DNA of 64,000 nucleotides from Mermis nigrescens (GCA_036768485.1 JAVLUZ010000154.1:23222685-23286684), one strand, 5' to 3'. Positions 23,286 through 35,606 are shown, numbered from the stretch's first letter. The notes: a model not told the origin generated them from the sequence alone. Numbers and translations: made by a program.

Positions 23286-23731
23286 CACAGTTTTTTTGTA
23301 TTCGGCAAAGATTTTTCGCGATGTACAAAGACTTTTGGGGACCGTCTTTGTACATGTACAAAGATTTTTTGGAAGACAAAAACTGCAAAAAAGGTTCGAA
23401 ATTCGCAAAATTCTCGGCGCTCCGCGCCGAAATGAGCAATTGTGTGTTCTATATATCTTTATAATTTCAGAAATTGCATTTTGAAAGGAAAAATGCCAAA
23501 TTTTTTGGCGCTTCGCGCCGTTTCGAGACGATTATTACTGATTTTTGCCCTCAGAAACCTGGAAATTGCTAAAATACGTAACGAAAGGTCGAACCACTCT
23601 GTTTTTGCCACACTAAAATCGCTACTGTACCAAATTAAAGTACCCGAAAAATTGTGTGTATGAAATGTACAAAGACTTTTAGGGACCATCTTTGTACATG
23701 TACAAACGGACCTTGTACAAAAAAAACACTG
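23286..23731 (-). mobile_element. Family B hAT-like MITE, copy 3
   Basis: 446 bp, reverse orientation, TIRs CACAGTTTTTTTGTA and CAGTGTTTTTTTTGT. Very similar to copy 2 over its whole length. No clear target duplication. Hairpin at 23507-23519. Confidence 0.78.
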
Positions 23732-23829
23732 TCCGGATGGTGTAAAACCGACAAAATCCCAAAAAGCATGTCCTAAAATTCAATTTTGAGGGACCTATCA
23801 ATTTTTAAGGGTCTTAGTTCCCCAGGCCC

Positions 23830-24228
23830 ATGTTTGGCCCACAAAAAAATGAAAATTCTTAAAGTGCCTCCAAAAGTCCCAGAAAGGTTATCGTCACCCA
23901 CAGAAAACTTTTCATCCCCAGAATCAACGATTTTTCGAATAATTCGTAGAAAAGGTGCTCTTTTGAGCATTTTAGCTATCTGTTCGCTCAAAAGTATCAA
24001 ATTTCGGCGCTTCGCGCCATAACTCATTTTTTAAACTAAATTTTGTTCAATTTGCCTGAATTTTTCTAATATTTTTTCCAAAATTTCATCATTTTAATGT
24101 TCTAGAAAGATGAAGCGCCGTCAGAAATGCCCAAAAATTGTGTTATTGACGCGCACCCACCGTTTTTTAGCCCAGAAAAGGTGCTTTGGAATTTCACTCC
24201 CCATAATTTCCATGATGTGCATATCTGC
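23830..24228 (+). mobile_element. Family D element
   Basis: Contains the hairpin GGCGCTTCGCGCC (24006-24018), the TTCTAGAAAGATGAAGCG..GTCAGAAATGCC block and the right end TTTCCATGATGTGCATAT. The left end is blurred and no duplication was found. Confidence 0.6.
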
Positions 24229-24299
24229 TAAATATTAAAGTTTTTGGCAGTAAACTGTTCAAATCACGAATTTCTTCCTTTCTTTGATCATAGTTAGTT

Positions 24300-24430
24300 A
24301 AGCAGCAAAGAAAAATGCTTCGATAGAACAAAAAAGACGAATATACTTGAAATCATAGGCATAATTAAATTTTAAAAGAAATCGACTAGGAAAAGTCAAC
24401 TATGCATACAAAAATCGTGAGAATCTATTG
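24300..24430 (+). repeat. Single arm of element H
   Basis: GCAAAGAAAAATGCTTCGAT through TAGGAAAAGTCAACTATGC matches the arm at 4155-4270 with substitutions. Confidence 0.55.
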
Positions 24431-24766
24431 GATTATTTTAAAGATTGTATGCACAATATAGATGAAACAAAAAAATTTATTGTACATATTCGCAACAATA
24501 TGTCAAGGCATTTCCAAACAGAACGGATGCTCAAGCGGAAAACGATTGATGTATTGTTGAAAAGTGAAAAGGCTAGGGACAGCAATTGGGATCCCACGAT
24601 TACATTATTTAAAAAAATTGTTACTTATATACATTCCATCTTTTTAGCTGCTCTACGGCTGGACGACGTGGGTGGACTAAATCCAGTATTCTCTGTTCCG
24701 TTTCTCAACCGCCATGAAGGTGGTTCCGATCTTCTCGCAGGCTTTCTAACACCATTGATTGGATGA
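24428..24766 (+). other. Unassigned 112-residue open frame
   Basis: The frame has no ATG at its 5' end (it opens with TTG; first ATG at 24449). The middle (YFKDCMHNIDETKKF to LFKKIVTYIHSIFLAAL) has a protein-like composition, mixed charged and hydrophobic, unlike the low-complexity repeats around it. It directly follows a partial arm of the H element. Downstream, 24900-25020 contains CTGGTGACCCCAG and CAATAAATATTC, vaguely like LTR-retrotransposon leaders, but no second LTR is seen. Function unknown. Confidence 0.2.
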
Positions 24767-25037
24767 CCCCTCAACGGGATGACATTTACGAACGTTGATC
24801 CCGAGGTCGAATATTTTCCCTTGCAGCTGCAATTTCAACATTTCGCTTATCACTAATCTGTTCAACGAATTTTGCCAACAATCAGAACAATTCTGTGAGG
24901 AGAGATCATTACTCTGGTGACCCCAGGTTCATAATATACTGCCCAGCGCTGCCGGTCTAAGAGTCACTCGAACAATAAATATTCAAAATCAATAGATTTA
25001 TTTTACTGCCTCGGCCTTAAAAAGTCGCGTAAGTACT

Positions 25038-25310
25038 CGTATGCGGAGGTGGGCGGCGGTACCAAAAGTTTGGGGAGGTGGTGTGCAAGATTTTTCAAAG
25101 GTAAAAAAATGGCCTAAAAAATTGGGGCATGGCGAAAAAACACCACTTTTCAACGTTTCTCAACAAACACGATCCATTGGCATCAAAAAATTGCAAAAAA
25201 CAAAAAAGTTTCAAAAATTGAACTCTGGGGGTATTTTGGTTTCTGGGGGAGGGGTTTTTTGGTTTCTCGGGGGGGGGGTGCATACCACCGAACCCCCACG
25301 CCTAGGTATG
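25038..25310 (+). mobile_element. Family A hAT-like MITE, copy 5
   Basis: About 270 bp with the full family body and right end CCTAGGTATG. The left end is degraded (CGTATGCGGAGGTGGGC) and no clear target duplication is visible. Confidence 0.7.
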
Positions 25311-25345
25311 CTCTTACAAACAACCTTGATTCTATGCACATATAC

Positions 25346-27306
25346 AGAGTGTCATGACGAGATGATAGGCCCCCAAAATCGTATTCATAATACATATGGG
25401 TCATTCTATGTCAAGTGGACCAGTTTTGAAAATCGTTCCCCCTAGACCCTCTTCAATTTTGCTAAAAAATTTATATGGATGCACATATTTGTATGAAAGG
25501 AAGTTCTGTAAAGTTTTAGCTTCTGGTCGCAAATATCAGACACATCAGACTTTTCCGTAGAGGTCCCACACACTCTGCGGCTCCGGTCAGGAATATGTTG
25601 CAAAGTTTTATATCTTCCAACTGCTTACCCAAATTATCTATGATGCCGAAATTTGACACGGAAGAATTACTCACAAAACACATTACGGATCACAATTTAA
25701 TCTCAAAGTGGTTTTAAAACTAGAGCAGGTGAAGTTTTAGCCATACTTTGATATAAAATAATTCGTAAACAAAAACCGTTGGTAAGTGCTTCTTTTTCCA
25801 GTAGACTAATCAACAGCAGGATATTGCATTGCTGTAATATCAGGGCAATAGCTAGCATACACGTAGAGAGACTTGCTTTTAATATAGTGCAAAATTTTAC
25901 AGAATGAATTCTAGCCGTTTTTCAAAGTCAAATATCTCAAAAGGGTGGTCCTCCAATTCTATTTATTTTGCTACCATTGGAGAGAGCATATTTTTTCTAC
26001 CAGAATCATTTTGTTTCCCTTAGGTGTTTTTCCGTGGAAAGCAAGAAATGTGTTCGTGAACACGGTGCTTTTCCCCAAGCGTAACATATGCTAATTTACC
26101 ATTTATTTTAAGGTTTTAATCATCTTTTGAAATTCTTAACCTGAAGAACACCAAAAAGGAATTAGGTGATTCTGGTAGAAAAAAATATGCTCCTTTCAAT
26201 AGTCTCAGAATAAATAGAATTGGAAGACTGCCCTTTTGGGATATTTGGCTTTGAAAATAGTCATTAAAACGTTTTACACTATATTAGTGGGCAAGTCTCA
26301 TAGCAGGCATGCTAGCCATTGTCCTGATATTATAGCAACGCAATATCCTGCAGTTGGTTAGTCTATTGTAGGAAGAACCAGAAACCGGCGATTTTTGTTT
26401 TTGAATTATATGTTGTCAAACTATGACTCAAACTTCGCGCAGTCTGATTTTGAAGCCACTTTGAGGTTAAATAGTGATTGTAGTATTGTTTTGTGCATCG
26501 TGACACTATTTTTTCGTGTTCTTTAGCAAAAGTTTATCTAATGTGTCAAATTTCAGCGCCATAGCTGATTTGGATCAGCGATTAAAACATGTGAAACTTC
26601 ACAACATCATCGCAGTCGAAGCCACGTGGTCTGTGGGACCTCCACGGAAAGGGCTGTTGCGCCTCGGATATTTACGATATCAAGCTACAACTTAACAGAA
26701 CTTCCTTTCCAACATGCATGTACATTCAGATCAATTTTCAGCAAAATTAGAGATGGTCGAGTGGGGACCACTGATCCGCTTGACATGGAATGACCCATTT
26801 GAGAGAAAAATCTTTTCTGTTTCGGAAAAAAGTAAGAAAGAAAAGAGGTTGCAGAAAAGGGGTTGCGGAAAAGAGGTTGCCACAAGAAACTTTGCAAAAA
26901 GCCCATCTTGGTAAAGTTGTAAAGGATCGATTGGAAAAGCTCTTGCACATGGAGTCATAAATAGGTCGCTATTCTGCAGGAACCTTATCAAAAAATTTAC
27001 ATATAGTTTTAAATGAATTAGGATTTGATGCATATTGTCTGAAAATCTGTTATTTTCACTCCAAAGCACTTGAGGCAGGTCGTTGAAGCTGAGGGTTATT
27101 GTATGCATTTTCAAATCGATTTAGTTGTGAAATCCGAAATAATTTTTGTTCCTGATTAACAATGAATTAACTAATGCACATTGCGTTTTGAAAAAATAAG
27201 CTCAGACTAAGAATTGAATAGGTACTCTAAAACATGGTATTTGTATATTTTTCTATGATTATTGAGAGCCGATTTCCAAAGAGGCCTATCATTTCGTGAC
27301 ACCCGT
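25346..27306. mobile_element. ~1.95-kb foldback element
   Basis: Ends GTGTCATGACGAGATGATAG and CTATCATTTCGTGACAC are inverted. Arms match inwards: GGTCCCACA../..TGTGGGACC, TATCTCAAAAGGG../..CCTTTTGGGATA, TGCATTGCTGTAATATCAGG and its counterpart, meeting near 26080. The right arm has an extra ~450 bp (about 26800-27245) absent on the left. No coding frame is convincing. Confidence 0.75.
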
Positions 27307-28337
27307 ACATAAATTATTTTGGGCATCTAGTGCGAAAATCTAGTCTTCAAACCCTGAATCATCCCGAGTACATGTTGAGATGCCTCAAAATTTTAAACGT
27401 CGCGGCTTTGGTAGTCTACAAACAGGCTCATTACTAGTTGATGAAATTCAAGAAATGTAGTTTACCGAATGGTAACTGTGCATAAAGCATTCTTATTCCT
27501 TAATAACATAGGTGGGCAACAGTCAACTCCTGGGGGTCCGACGGGGTCAAATCGCTAAAAATAGGATCAAAAATACAATTCTGGGTGTCTATCGATTTAG
27601 GAAAGGGCCTTTTAGATTCTCGGAGAGGGTCCAGCCAGACTCAAGACCCCCCACCCCTATCTGTGCTTACTTCTACTTAATCATTGTCATGGCTTACTTC
27701 GGTCTTTTAAGATGCCAGTTTTCTATATAAAAGGGACAAATCAAATTTAGATGAAGATTTTATCTAACCACATGTGCAGTTTTGAACCATTTTTTGAAGA
27801 CATGTCATGTCAATGTTCACGATAAATTACTAACATATCAGAGGCGAAAAACCTTATAAAGAAATTAATATTTTTTCAAGATGAATTCGTGAAATGACTT
27901 AAATTTTTTACCAGGATTTCAAAAAATTAGCGCTTGATCGTCCTAAGATCACTCGACATTTTCAGATTTCTGAAAATCTGGAAGATGTTAGTATATATCC
28001 ATGCATGCAACGAGGAATGGGAATCCCCACACCCAGTTGGTCGCCCCCCTCCCCACCCATAGTTGGTCGTCCCCTCATCCGCCGAGATTTTTTGTCCCCA
28101 CCATTATTTTTGGCAAAAACTTTCAGTTTTAGGCCATTTTTAGGCGCTTTTTGTTAGTTTTGGCCTTGCGAACTCAGAAGTTTTGTTGAAACGAGTATAG
28201 TCGAATCAGCCGTGTTTTTGCTAGGTAAAAATGGTTTCTATTTTAGATAAAAAATGGCGAAAAGCATCTGAAATAGACTAAAAAAAGCAAGTTTCGCTCA
28301 TAAGTCGGAGTGGAAAATAAAAAATCTCAACCTTTCA
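27307..28337. other. Stretch with old MITE remnants, no gene
   Basis: 27510-27660 (CATAGGTGGGCAACAGTC..GAGAGGGTCC) starts like a family A TIR but differs inside. 28005-28150 (GGTCGTCCCCTCATCC) resembles the right part of family C. Confidence 0.45.
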
Positions 28338-29470
28338 GGGCCATATGACAGAAAGCGGAATTAGTTATTCCTGGGATAAGCCCTATTCCGGGAATAGCTA
28401 TTCTCGTGATAAAACTTATTCTCGTGATAGCTATTCCTGGGTTAAGGGACGGAATAAGCTATCCCAGGAATAAGAAAATTTGGTATTACAGGACGCGAAA
28501 CACGCGAGGAATAGCTATTCCTGGGATAACTGAATCTATCCCAGGGTTAAGCTATGCATTCCATTGGTTTTGTGTATAGATTGCCCGTCTAACGCATACT
28601 GCATACTGTAATCACGTCACGTTATTCGTTCGAAATCATAGGACGTAAATACAATGTTGTGTGTAGCGCGCGCGTGTAACTTGTGCATTGATGCATGGAA
28701 TTGACTTGAAACTTCTGAATGTCACCAAATGAATTTTTTATAATTCGGTTTAATGAAGGCGCTTGCTTGCTTCTACGGAAAACAAAAATAAAAATAAACC
28801 ATTACCATCGAGATCAAAAAATTTATTATAGATTGCGCATGGAAAACTACTTTTTTGTGTACTCATGGTGAATATTTCTGTCAACTTGTTGATTATACTT
28901 ATTACTTAATGCATTAATTTTTATATCACTCCACTCTGCGTGTTTAGTAATGCATGATCGAAAAATTTTAAAATCTCTTTACCAAGAGTTCAACTAGACG
29001 AACTGCACTCGTGGAGCAAACGCACTAGAAAAATTTCTGCATCTTTTTGATCGTAAATACAAGCGAGAACAACAATATTGAATTTCTGGATAAAGAGGAA
29101 TTGATTAACTATCTTATTAAAATTTTTCGACACATTCACACCCTTTAAGACCGCGTTAGAAACGATTTTTACTACTATCCCGCTGACTTATACCTGCTCT
29201 GACCAGGTATAAAATGGCGGAATAAAAGCGGCTGTTTTTATTACCGAGATAACTTATTTCGCCTTCTGTCATACCGCTTATTTTTATTCCCTTGTTTTAT
29301 CCTGAGGTTAGCGCGCGGAACGGCGCTATTCCGCGTTCTGTCTTACCAACTTTATTCCTGGAATATCACTGTTTATTCCGCTTTCTGTAATACCGAAATA
29401 TTTTATTCCGCCCTCTTATCCCACTGTTTTATCCTGGAATAGCACTATTCCGCGTTCTGTCATACGGCCC
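28338..29470. mobile_element. PIF/Harbinger-like MITE, copy 2 (1133 bp)
   Basis: Same element as 11638-12771, colinear over its full length. Ends GGGCCATATGACAGAA and TTCTGTCATACGGCCC; 3-bp duplication TCA (28335-28337, 29471-29473). The right 250 bp is almost identical between copies, while the middle has many substitutions. Confidence 0.78.
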
Positions 29471-29574
29471 TCAGGGAATAGGGGGCGGCCGACAATTTGT
29501 GGAGTGATTATTACCATGCCCTATCTGTCTACGTGTACTTGCATAAACATAAATAAGTTTCATCGCAACCAGAT

Positions 29575-29819
29575 TTACATATTAACGTCGTCTAATGACG
29601 TGCGGCCAGTTTCGTCTCTATATTTTGCAGGCACCTGCACATGATTAAGACTTTCCATTGAATTATCGCATTGCTTTAAGAAATGGGAAATATCAGGATA
29701 AATTGAGTCATCGTAAAGGTCTGGTGATTGTGAATGAGCACGATGCCTCGCCAAGTCAAAAGAATCATTGCGACGCGAAACAGACGAATTTGCAGGTGTT
29801 ATTTCCTCGTCCATGTCGT
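29575..29819 (-). CDS. Candidate host exon, unrecognised acidic/Ser-rich peptide
   Basis: Minus-strand open frame starting from ATG at 29814 or from an acceptor (GGCTCAG) just before it, ending in TAA at 29577-29575. The roughly 79 residues are hydrophilic (SVSRRNDSFDLARHRAH, DDSIYPDISHFL) with codon use unlike the neighbouring repeats. No family is recognised. It lies between a Harbinger-like MITE and a hAT-like element and could be the last exon of a gene whose other exons are outside or undetected. Confidence 0.35.
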
Positions 29820-30318
29820 CTGAGCCTAACTATAACTTAAAACTGGTACCAATTCAACTGAGGAATTGAATGCAATAATTGAGTGTTCAAGGAAAGCACT
29901 AAAACAAGCACAGTAAAGCAAGGTTTTAAGAATTAACTAGAAGGAGTATCATTCAGCACCTCTCAAACACTTTTGAACAAGATTTAAATGAAATTTTTGA
30001 TTTTGTTTATAATAAGTAATAATTCGAATTTTTAGCTCGCAGATCTGATATTTCCATTGCAAGTTCTAATGCAATTAAAATCTGTTTGAGCAATGTGATC
30101 ACGATCATCATTATTAGGGTAATTATAAAAGCTGAAGACAGAAAATTGGTAAATCCAAATTACAAAATGGATAAAAACAAAGAAATAATTAAGACAAGTC
30201 GGAAAAAATGCAAATGGAAAATAAAGCAACGCTTTCCACTCACAAAATTTTTCATTGAATTTTAATTGAATAAATAATTTTCTGTGGATGATTGAGCTCT
30301 AATCACGAAAATTTTGAA
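29820..30318. other. AT-rich flank upstream of the candidate exon
   Basis: Nothing recognised. A further exon of the 29575-29819 candidate was looked for on the minus strand but not found. Confidence 0.4.
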
Positions 30319-30527
30319 GTTTCAAGTAGTGATCGACCGGGGTTCCAGCATCGGCCCCCATTTTTCAGCATCCCCGGCCCCGGCCGGGGCTAGGTCAAAA
30401 AATGGCCGGGGCCGGGGAAAAATTTAGTGTAATTCGTATTTTGTTCAGGATGTGATAACTGCAAGTTATTTATCAATAGGCAAGTCTTAATTTTGAGAAC
30501 TGTACTGATTCGACCATATGTATATAT

Positions 30528-31564
30528 TAGAGATGTGCCGGGGCCGCTCTTTTTGCCGGGGCCGGGGCCGGGGCCGGGGCCTGTACAAAATATAAACCCT
30601 ATACTTACTAAGCTATACCAAGCATCCACATTATTTCTACACTGACCTAACATCTTAGTATTACTATTGTAAGCAATTACATATTGCTTCAATGAATTAA
30701 AGACTTAAAAATAGGCAGATAAAAGAGAAATAAACAAAAAAATAATAAATAATTGTGAATATAGCTGTTAGGCATAGAAAACAATAAGCTAAGCTGAACA
30801 GAATATGACTTTTCTATAGTATTTATGCTGATTCGATGAAAGAAATAGACGAGCAAAACAGTACAATACAAAAGATTACGATTACATTGCACGAGAAATA
30901 AGTCAGAGATTAACTACACGCTGGAAAAACTTATCTCTAGAATATCAACAAAATCATAGGGGCGAAAAATGCTTGTACGACGAAAAATCATTTACCAAGA
31001 TTAGGGAACATGCATGATCAAATTAAAATGATATTTAAAAAATTAATTGAAAACCACACAAAAATGAAGACATTTGCTCTATTATTTGGCGCATAGCGCC
31101 CGAAATTAGTGAAAAATCGCATATATTAAAGCAAACGAATTCTATCTGGATGATAAAATAAGTTGCCGTACCCTAGCATTTTTTAAGGTACATAATTTAT
31201 AAAACAATTTTACAGACACTGGTGAAAGTCCCTTGCATTTTAAACTTTATTGTCGAAGAATTATCGGTCAAACGTGCTTATTTTCGCAATAAAAATTGTT
31301 AATTGAGCTAAGCTATTTAAGAATGTATCGAATTGTTTCAATGCTCACTCAAATCTTGATTATTAGATTACCTGAAGCGAAACACAACAGTAGCCTAAGC
31401 TTAATTTTAACGAAATTTAGCTTATTTCTGCGAATAAATAAATATTATGTTGCGTAATTCGGCAAAAAAGATTAATTTTGTTCGATTTTCATTAATTTTT
31501 CATACGTATATATTACAGGCCCCGTGTCCCTGTGCGCGGGGCCGGGTATCTGTGCACATCTCTA
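30528..31564. mobile_element. hAT-like element, 1037 bp, nested in F2
   Basis: TIRs begin TAGAGATGTGC at both ends, with a perfect 8-bp duplication GTATATAT (30520-30527, 31565-31572). The left end has four tandem GGGGCC units (30553-30580); the right end has a GGGGCCGGG block. The interior is AT-rich without coding frames. Confidence 0.82.
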
Positions 31565-31656
<92 letters not shown>

Positions 31657-31690
31657 ATATATCTATATATGTATATATATATATATAATA
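31565..31690. repeat. TA microsatellite
   Basis: About 60 TA units, broken at the right by a few ATC and ATG words. It starts with the right target duplication (GTATATAT) of the nested hAT-like element, suggesting insertion into a short TA tract that later expanded on one side. Confidence 0.9.
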
Positions 31691-32594
31691 AATGTTCATG
31701 ACTCATGAACATTTATTCATGACAATCTGCATGTTTTCGATTCCTTCACTTAACTAATCAACCCAAATTCTACTTTTAGCTCATTTATTCGTAGCTAGTG
31801 GATAAAAGATTTAGAGTTGACAAATATGTTCTATTTCTAGGTGGAAATTGTACCTTTTCAAAAACTATTTTTACAAACAACACTTTTATATTTAATTGAA
31901 TGGGAACCGCCTGCTTTAAAACGCGTTTCTTGTGTAATAGTTATTAGGACGGAGTTTAATTATAGGCGACTGTAAAATGCGCTGCAGAATTGCGTTCGAT
32001 CCAATATACTATATATGTCTCATTTATTACGTCCAATACCTATTCCGCCCAATTGCTACACCTCTGTGATTCCACTACTTCTGTCTCTGGTTTTGTTAAT
32101 AACAATTATTACTTCTGTTTTTCATCGGAGCTTTCTCATTTATATTCACAGTCTTTGTTTCTTATTTTAACTTGCTTGAAAAATTTATGCTCTGTTAGGG
32201 CATTGACTGTGTGCCATCATTTGTACTCGCTTCTAGGGGGCATGCAATAATATTTTCCTTGTCTGACTCCGGTCTCCGGCCCTGGCCGGGGCTGGGGATT
32301 TTTTTCAGCCTCCGGATCCGCCCCGGCCCCAACCGAAAAAGTGGCCCCGGTCGATCACTAGTTTCAAGCTGATATTTCCTAGAAAACCGTCTTGCTAAAT
32401 ATCTTATTTATAACCGAAGTGGTCGCATCAAAAGAAAGACAAATTTGATGTTTAGCAGATCAAACAGAAACAAGATTTAGCAAGACAAGATTTTTGACTT
32501 ATTACTTGATACATCATACATAGACCAATATGCAGGCGACGTAATTCTAGTCGACAGACATAGGTTGAGTTGTTTAAGACGTTTGCTGTATCAG

Positions 32595-33051
32595 CAGTGT
32601 TTTTTGTACAAGGTCCGTTTGTACATGTATATACAAAGATGGTCCCCAAAAGTCTTTGTACAATTTGTACATACAAATTTTTGGGTACTATACATAACAT
32701 GGTACAGTAGCGATTTTAGTGTGGTAAAAACAGTTTTTCGACTTTTGGTAGTGTATTTTAGCTAATTTCTGGGTCTCAAGTAAAAATCACTAAGAGCTGT
32801 CTTAAAACGGCGCAAAGCACCAAAAAATTTAAAAATATGACATTTTTCCTTTTGAAATGCAATTTCTGCCATTATAAAGATATACAGAACACACAATTAC
32901 TAATTTCGGCGCTAACCACCTAATTTTTTTGCTAATTTTAGACCTTTTTTGCAATTTTTGTCTTCCAAGAAATGTTTGCACATGTACAAAAACGGTCCCG
33001 AAAAGTCTTTGTACATCAGGAAAAATATTTGCTGAATACGAAAAAACTGTG
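32595..33051 (+). mobile_element. Family B hAT-like MITE, copy 4
   Basis: 457 bp, TIRs CAGTGTTTTTTGTAC and CACAGTTTTTTCGTA; possible duplication TGTATCAG / CGTATGAG (6 of 8). The hairpin motifs are partly decayed. Confidence 0.75.
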
Positions 33052-33723
33052 CGTATGAGACAGGGCTATTGTATCCAACAATGTAGGTATTTAGTAAATT
33101 TGTGCTGAACAGTGTTTTTTTACCACCCTTAATAAGGGCATGCAAATAAGTAATAAAACTAAATCGATCCGGCACGAAGCGCCAGAAAATTTTAAAATTT
33201 TCCACTCTATAACGTATTTTTGCACTACAAAATTTTTTGCAAATGCCATTAAGCCCAAATTTTTTTTCATTTTTCAAACTTTTGATTGAAAAATAGACCC
33301 AAAAGTGGAAAAAAGAAAAAGATGAAGCAGAATCGTCAGCAATAATTTGTGTATTGAGTGTGTAAGAAAATTTAATTTAGGATTATTTTTTCCCAAATAT
33401 GAGCTTATGCATTTAGAGTACGATATAGGTGAATAATTTTTGGTGACCTAAATAGAAATTCTATCTAGATCGGTCTGCAGTATTTGATGATTACAAGAAA
33501 AGAAAGATTAAACATTTTATGGTCATTTTAAATTCATAGCAACGATTTTTTCCGTTACTCCTTCCTCTTCACTTAAAAAAAACTACGCCAATGCCACAAG
33601 GGCCGGGTTTGTCGGTTCCACCGTTTTTTTTAGCAATTTCGTTCACAATATATTTGCTCGACATATTCAAAGGCACAAAAAAATTGCCAAGTTGCGTGAT
33701 GTGACGTCATATTAGGCGAGTGA
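33052..33723. other. Diverged repeat region
   Basis: 33170-33330 has a hairpin remnant (GGCACGAAGCGCC) and AATTTTTTGCAAAT-type words like 34165-34210 and 38215-38260. No gene. Confidence 0.4.
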
Positions 33724-33731
33724 GTGAGAAT

Positions 33732-33997
33732 AACACCTGGGCGTGGGGGTTTGGGGGGTATGCACCCTCCCAGAAACCAAAATACCCCCCCCCAGAAATC
33801 AAAATACCCCCCCCAGAATTCAATTTTTGAAAATTTTTTTCGTTTTTTTCGCAATTTTTTGATGCCAATGGATAGTGCTTGATGAGAAACGTCGAAAAAT
33901 GGTGTTTTTATCGCCATACCACCATTTTTAAGGCCATTTTTCGACCTTCAAAAAATCTTGCACCCCCTTCCCAGAATTTTCTTGCTGCCCACGTATG
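33732..33997 (-). mobile_element. Family A hAT-like MITE, copy 6
   Basis: 266 bp in reverse orientation with a perfect 8-bp duplication GTGAGAAT (33724-33731, 33998-34005). Confidence 0.83.
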
Positions 33998-34213
33998 GTG
34001 AGAATGCGTAGGTAGATAGTATTAAGCGGATGAGAGTACGTAGTAACAGCCTACGGCCAAACAATCTGTATGCTTTAGCACTGTACATGCTTAAGCACAC
34101 GGACGCCAGAAGGTCCAGGACGGCTACTCTTGAGTCACAACGACGAACAAAACTCCAAATATTTATCAAAATGTCGCGAAGCGCCATAAAATTTTAAAAT
34201 TTTACCTCTCTAA

Positions 34214-34787
34214 AATACATCTTTTAGATTGAAGGAATTGTGTCTCGAACGCCTAGAACTTTGACAACTCTATTTTGATTTAAACATGGCCTATTCTATC
34301 ATAAAATTTCAAGCACTGCCTTTTGAAGACTTTTTTGTTCTCAATATAGTCAAATCGTGCCACAAACTCTCGGGAACTAATTGTAAACAAATCAAATCTG
34401 ATCATTAGAAAATATAAATTTTGTAATCGAATTGTTTCTGTATGGAACTCTTTGCCTGAGCATGTTATACAAGCTCCTAACTCGAAAGCGTTTATGATGA
34501 GATTGAAAACCCTTGATTTTGATGCTTTTCTTCAAGGTCGTACGTAAGCGCATTTCTAATTGGCCTTTACGTGTCCTTGTCTATCAAACTTGTTGGTGCA
34601 GATTTAATATTATTTCGCATTGATAAAACCGTAGTTTATGCACGCAGGTAGTTGTTTGGGTATCGTTTGGAATTATATAATGTATGTATCAGAAATTTTC
34701 TCGTGCAATTGAAGAATAAAACGCGTGTTTCGATGTCGATTTACTCAAATTATTTACCCAATTTTTCGTTTGATGACAAATAAACTT
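34214..34787 (+). pseudogene. LINE copy 2b, short 3' fragment of the same family
   Basis: Same sequence as 41340-41895 with internal decay, including FCNRIVSVWNSLPEHV and the 3' UTR. It is followed by a GATTT microsatellite (34787-34815), consistent with a retrotransposon 3' tail. Confidence 0.7.
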
Positions 34788-34815
34788 TTGATTTGATTTG
34801 ATTTGATTTGATTAT
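34787..34815 (+). repeat. GATTT microsatellite at a LINE 3' end
   Basis: About five TTTGA/GATTT units directly after the AATAAACTTTT tail of LINE copy 2b; a shorter run is at 43318-43336. Confidence 0.8.
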
Positions 34816-34925
34816 TATCAACAGAGAATACAGAAGAAGAGTAGTTATTAAACAAATTTACCTTTCCTACACGGATTAGAAACGATTTTGTGGTCATGAA
34901 GAAGAGGTGGAAGGTCCACGTTTTG
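34816..34925 (-). pseudogene. Fragment of LINE copy-5 family, minus strand
   Basis: The reverse complement matches 45880-45975 of LINE copy 5 (HDHKIVS then FNNYSSSVFSVDN). It is only about 110 bp and abuts the GATTT repeat that ends copy 2b. Confidence 0.6.
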
Positions 34926-35364
34926 AATCCGACTGCCAGCAACTTTCGCTCGTTTCCTCAGATGCTGCCGACTGCACACATACGCCCTTATAATAAGACT
35001 ATGTTAATACAGTGAACCAACTACACGAATGCCGGATGGGATGCCTGTCCCAAAAAACCTCAGAAACCTTAGATTTTTGAACCCCAAAAACCCACCAAAA
35101 ACCCAAAACCCCACTCATGCCAGCCCTGAACGCAGCCTAAACATCAAAAACAAGGGTACTACTGTGCCTGGTGCACACCTATCTTTTGTGTGTGCGGTTA
35201 CTTAGCTTGCAGCAAACTCGAATAGTAGCGCATGTTCGCAGATTTTACAGGTTTTTGCATGCGCTGGTTCCATTTATGACATTTTTAAAGCACAATCTTC
35301 AACAAATAATTGAGTAAATTACCTTAAATGTGATAAAAGCGAGTCAGAGGACTTTGAGCGGGGT

Positions 35365-35606
35365 TACTGTCTTAGGCTTAGGCTAAGTTATGTGTATTCA
35401 CATTGATGTCAGCGCATGGGGTAAGCCTGAGATAAATGGAGCAAAAATTGCAGAGCGAGCGATGAGCGAGCAATATTTTTGCTCCATTTATGCCTTAGGC
35501 TTAGCCCATGTCTGGCATCAATGTGAATCCGCAAGCTAAGAGCGAAGCGAGTGGAGCAATATAAATGCTTATTAATAAGCCTAAGCCTAACGCATTAGTA
35601 AAAGGA
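35365..35606. repeat. Nested hairpin with TTAGGC doublets
   Basis: ATTGATGTCAGCGCATGGGG..AAATGGAGCAAAAAT (35405-35452) is inverted at 35475-35523 with a short loop. TTAGGCTTAGGC lies outside on the left and AAGCCTAAGCC on the right. Confidence 0.65.

Larger units (their letters stand above)
30327..32360. mobile_element. hAT-like element F2, 2034 bp, with nested element
   Basis: TIRs TAGTGATCGACCGGGG and an 8-of-8 duplication GTTTCAAG (30319-30326, 32361-32368). GGGGCC/GGCCCC blocks lie just inside each end. The middle is taken up by a second hAT-like element (30528-31564) plus a TA microsatellite. No transposase. Confidence 0.85.

Noticed and set aside
24880..25020. LTR retrotransposon end (CTGGTGACCCCAG, AATAAATATTC)
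   Set aside because: No paired LTR, no primer-binding site with clear tRNA complementarity and no pol domain nearby.
26685..27114. Overlapping Phe/Ser-rich frames suggesting a membrane protein
   Set aside because: They lie in the foldback element, in several frames at once, without splice or start signals.
31447..31712. Two opposite open frames encoding IYIYIY peptides
   Set aside because: They are translations of a TA microsatellite.
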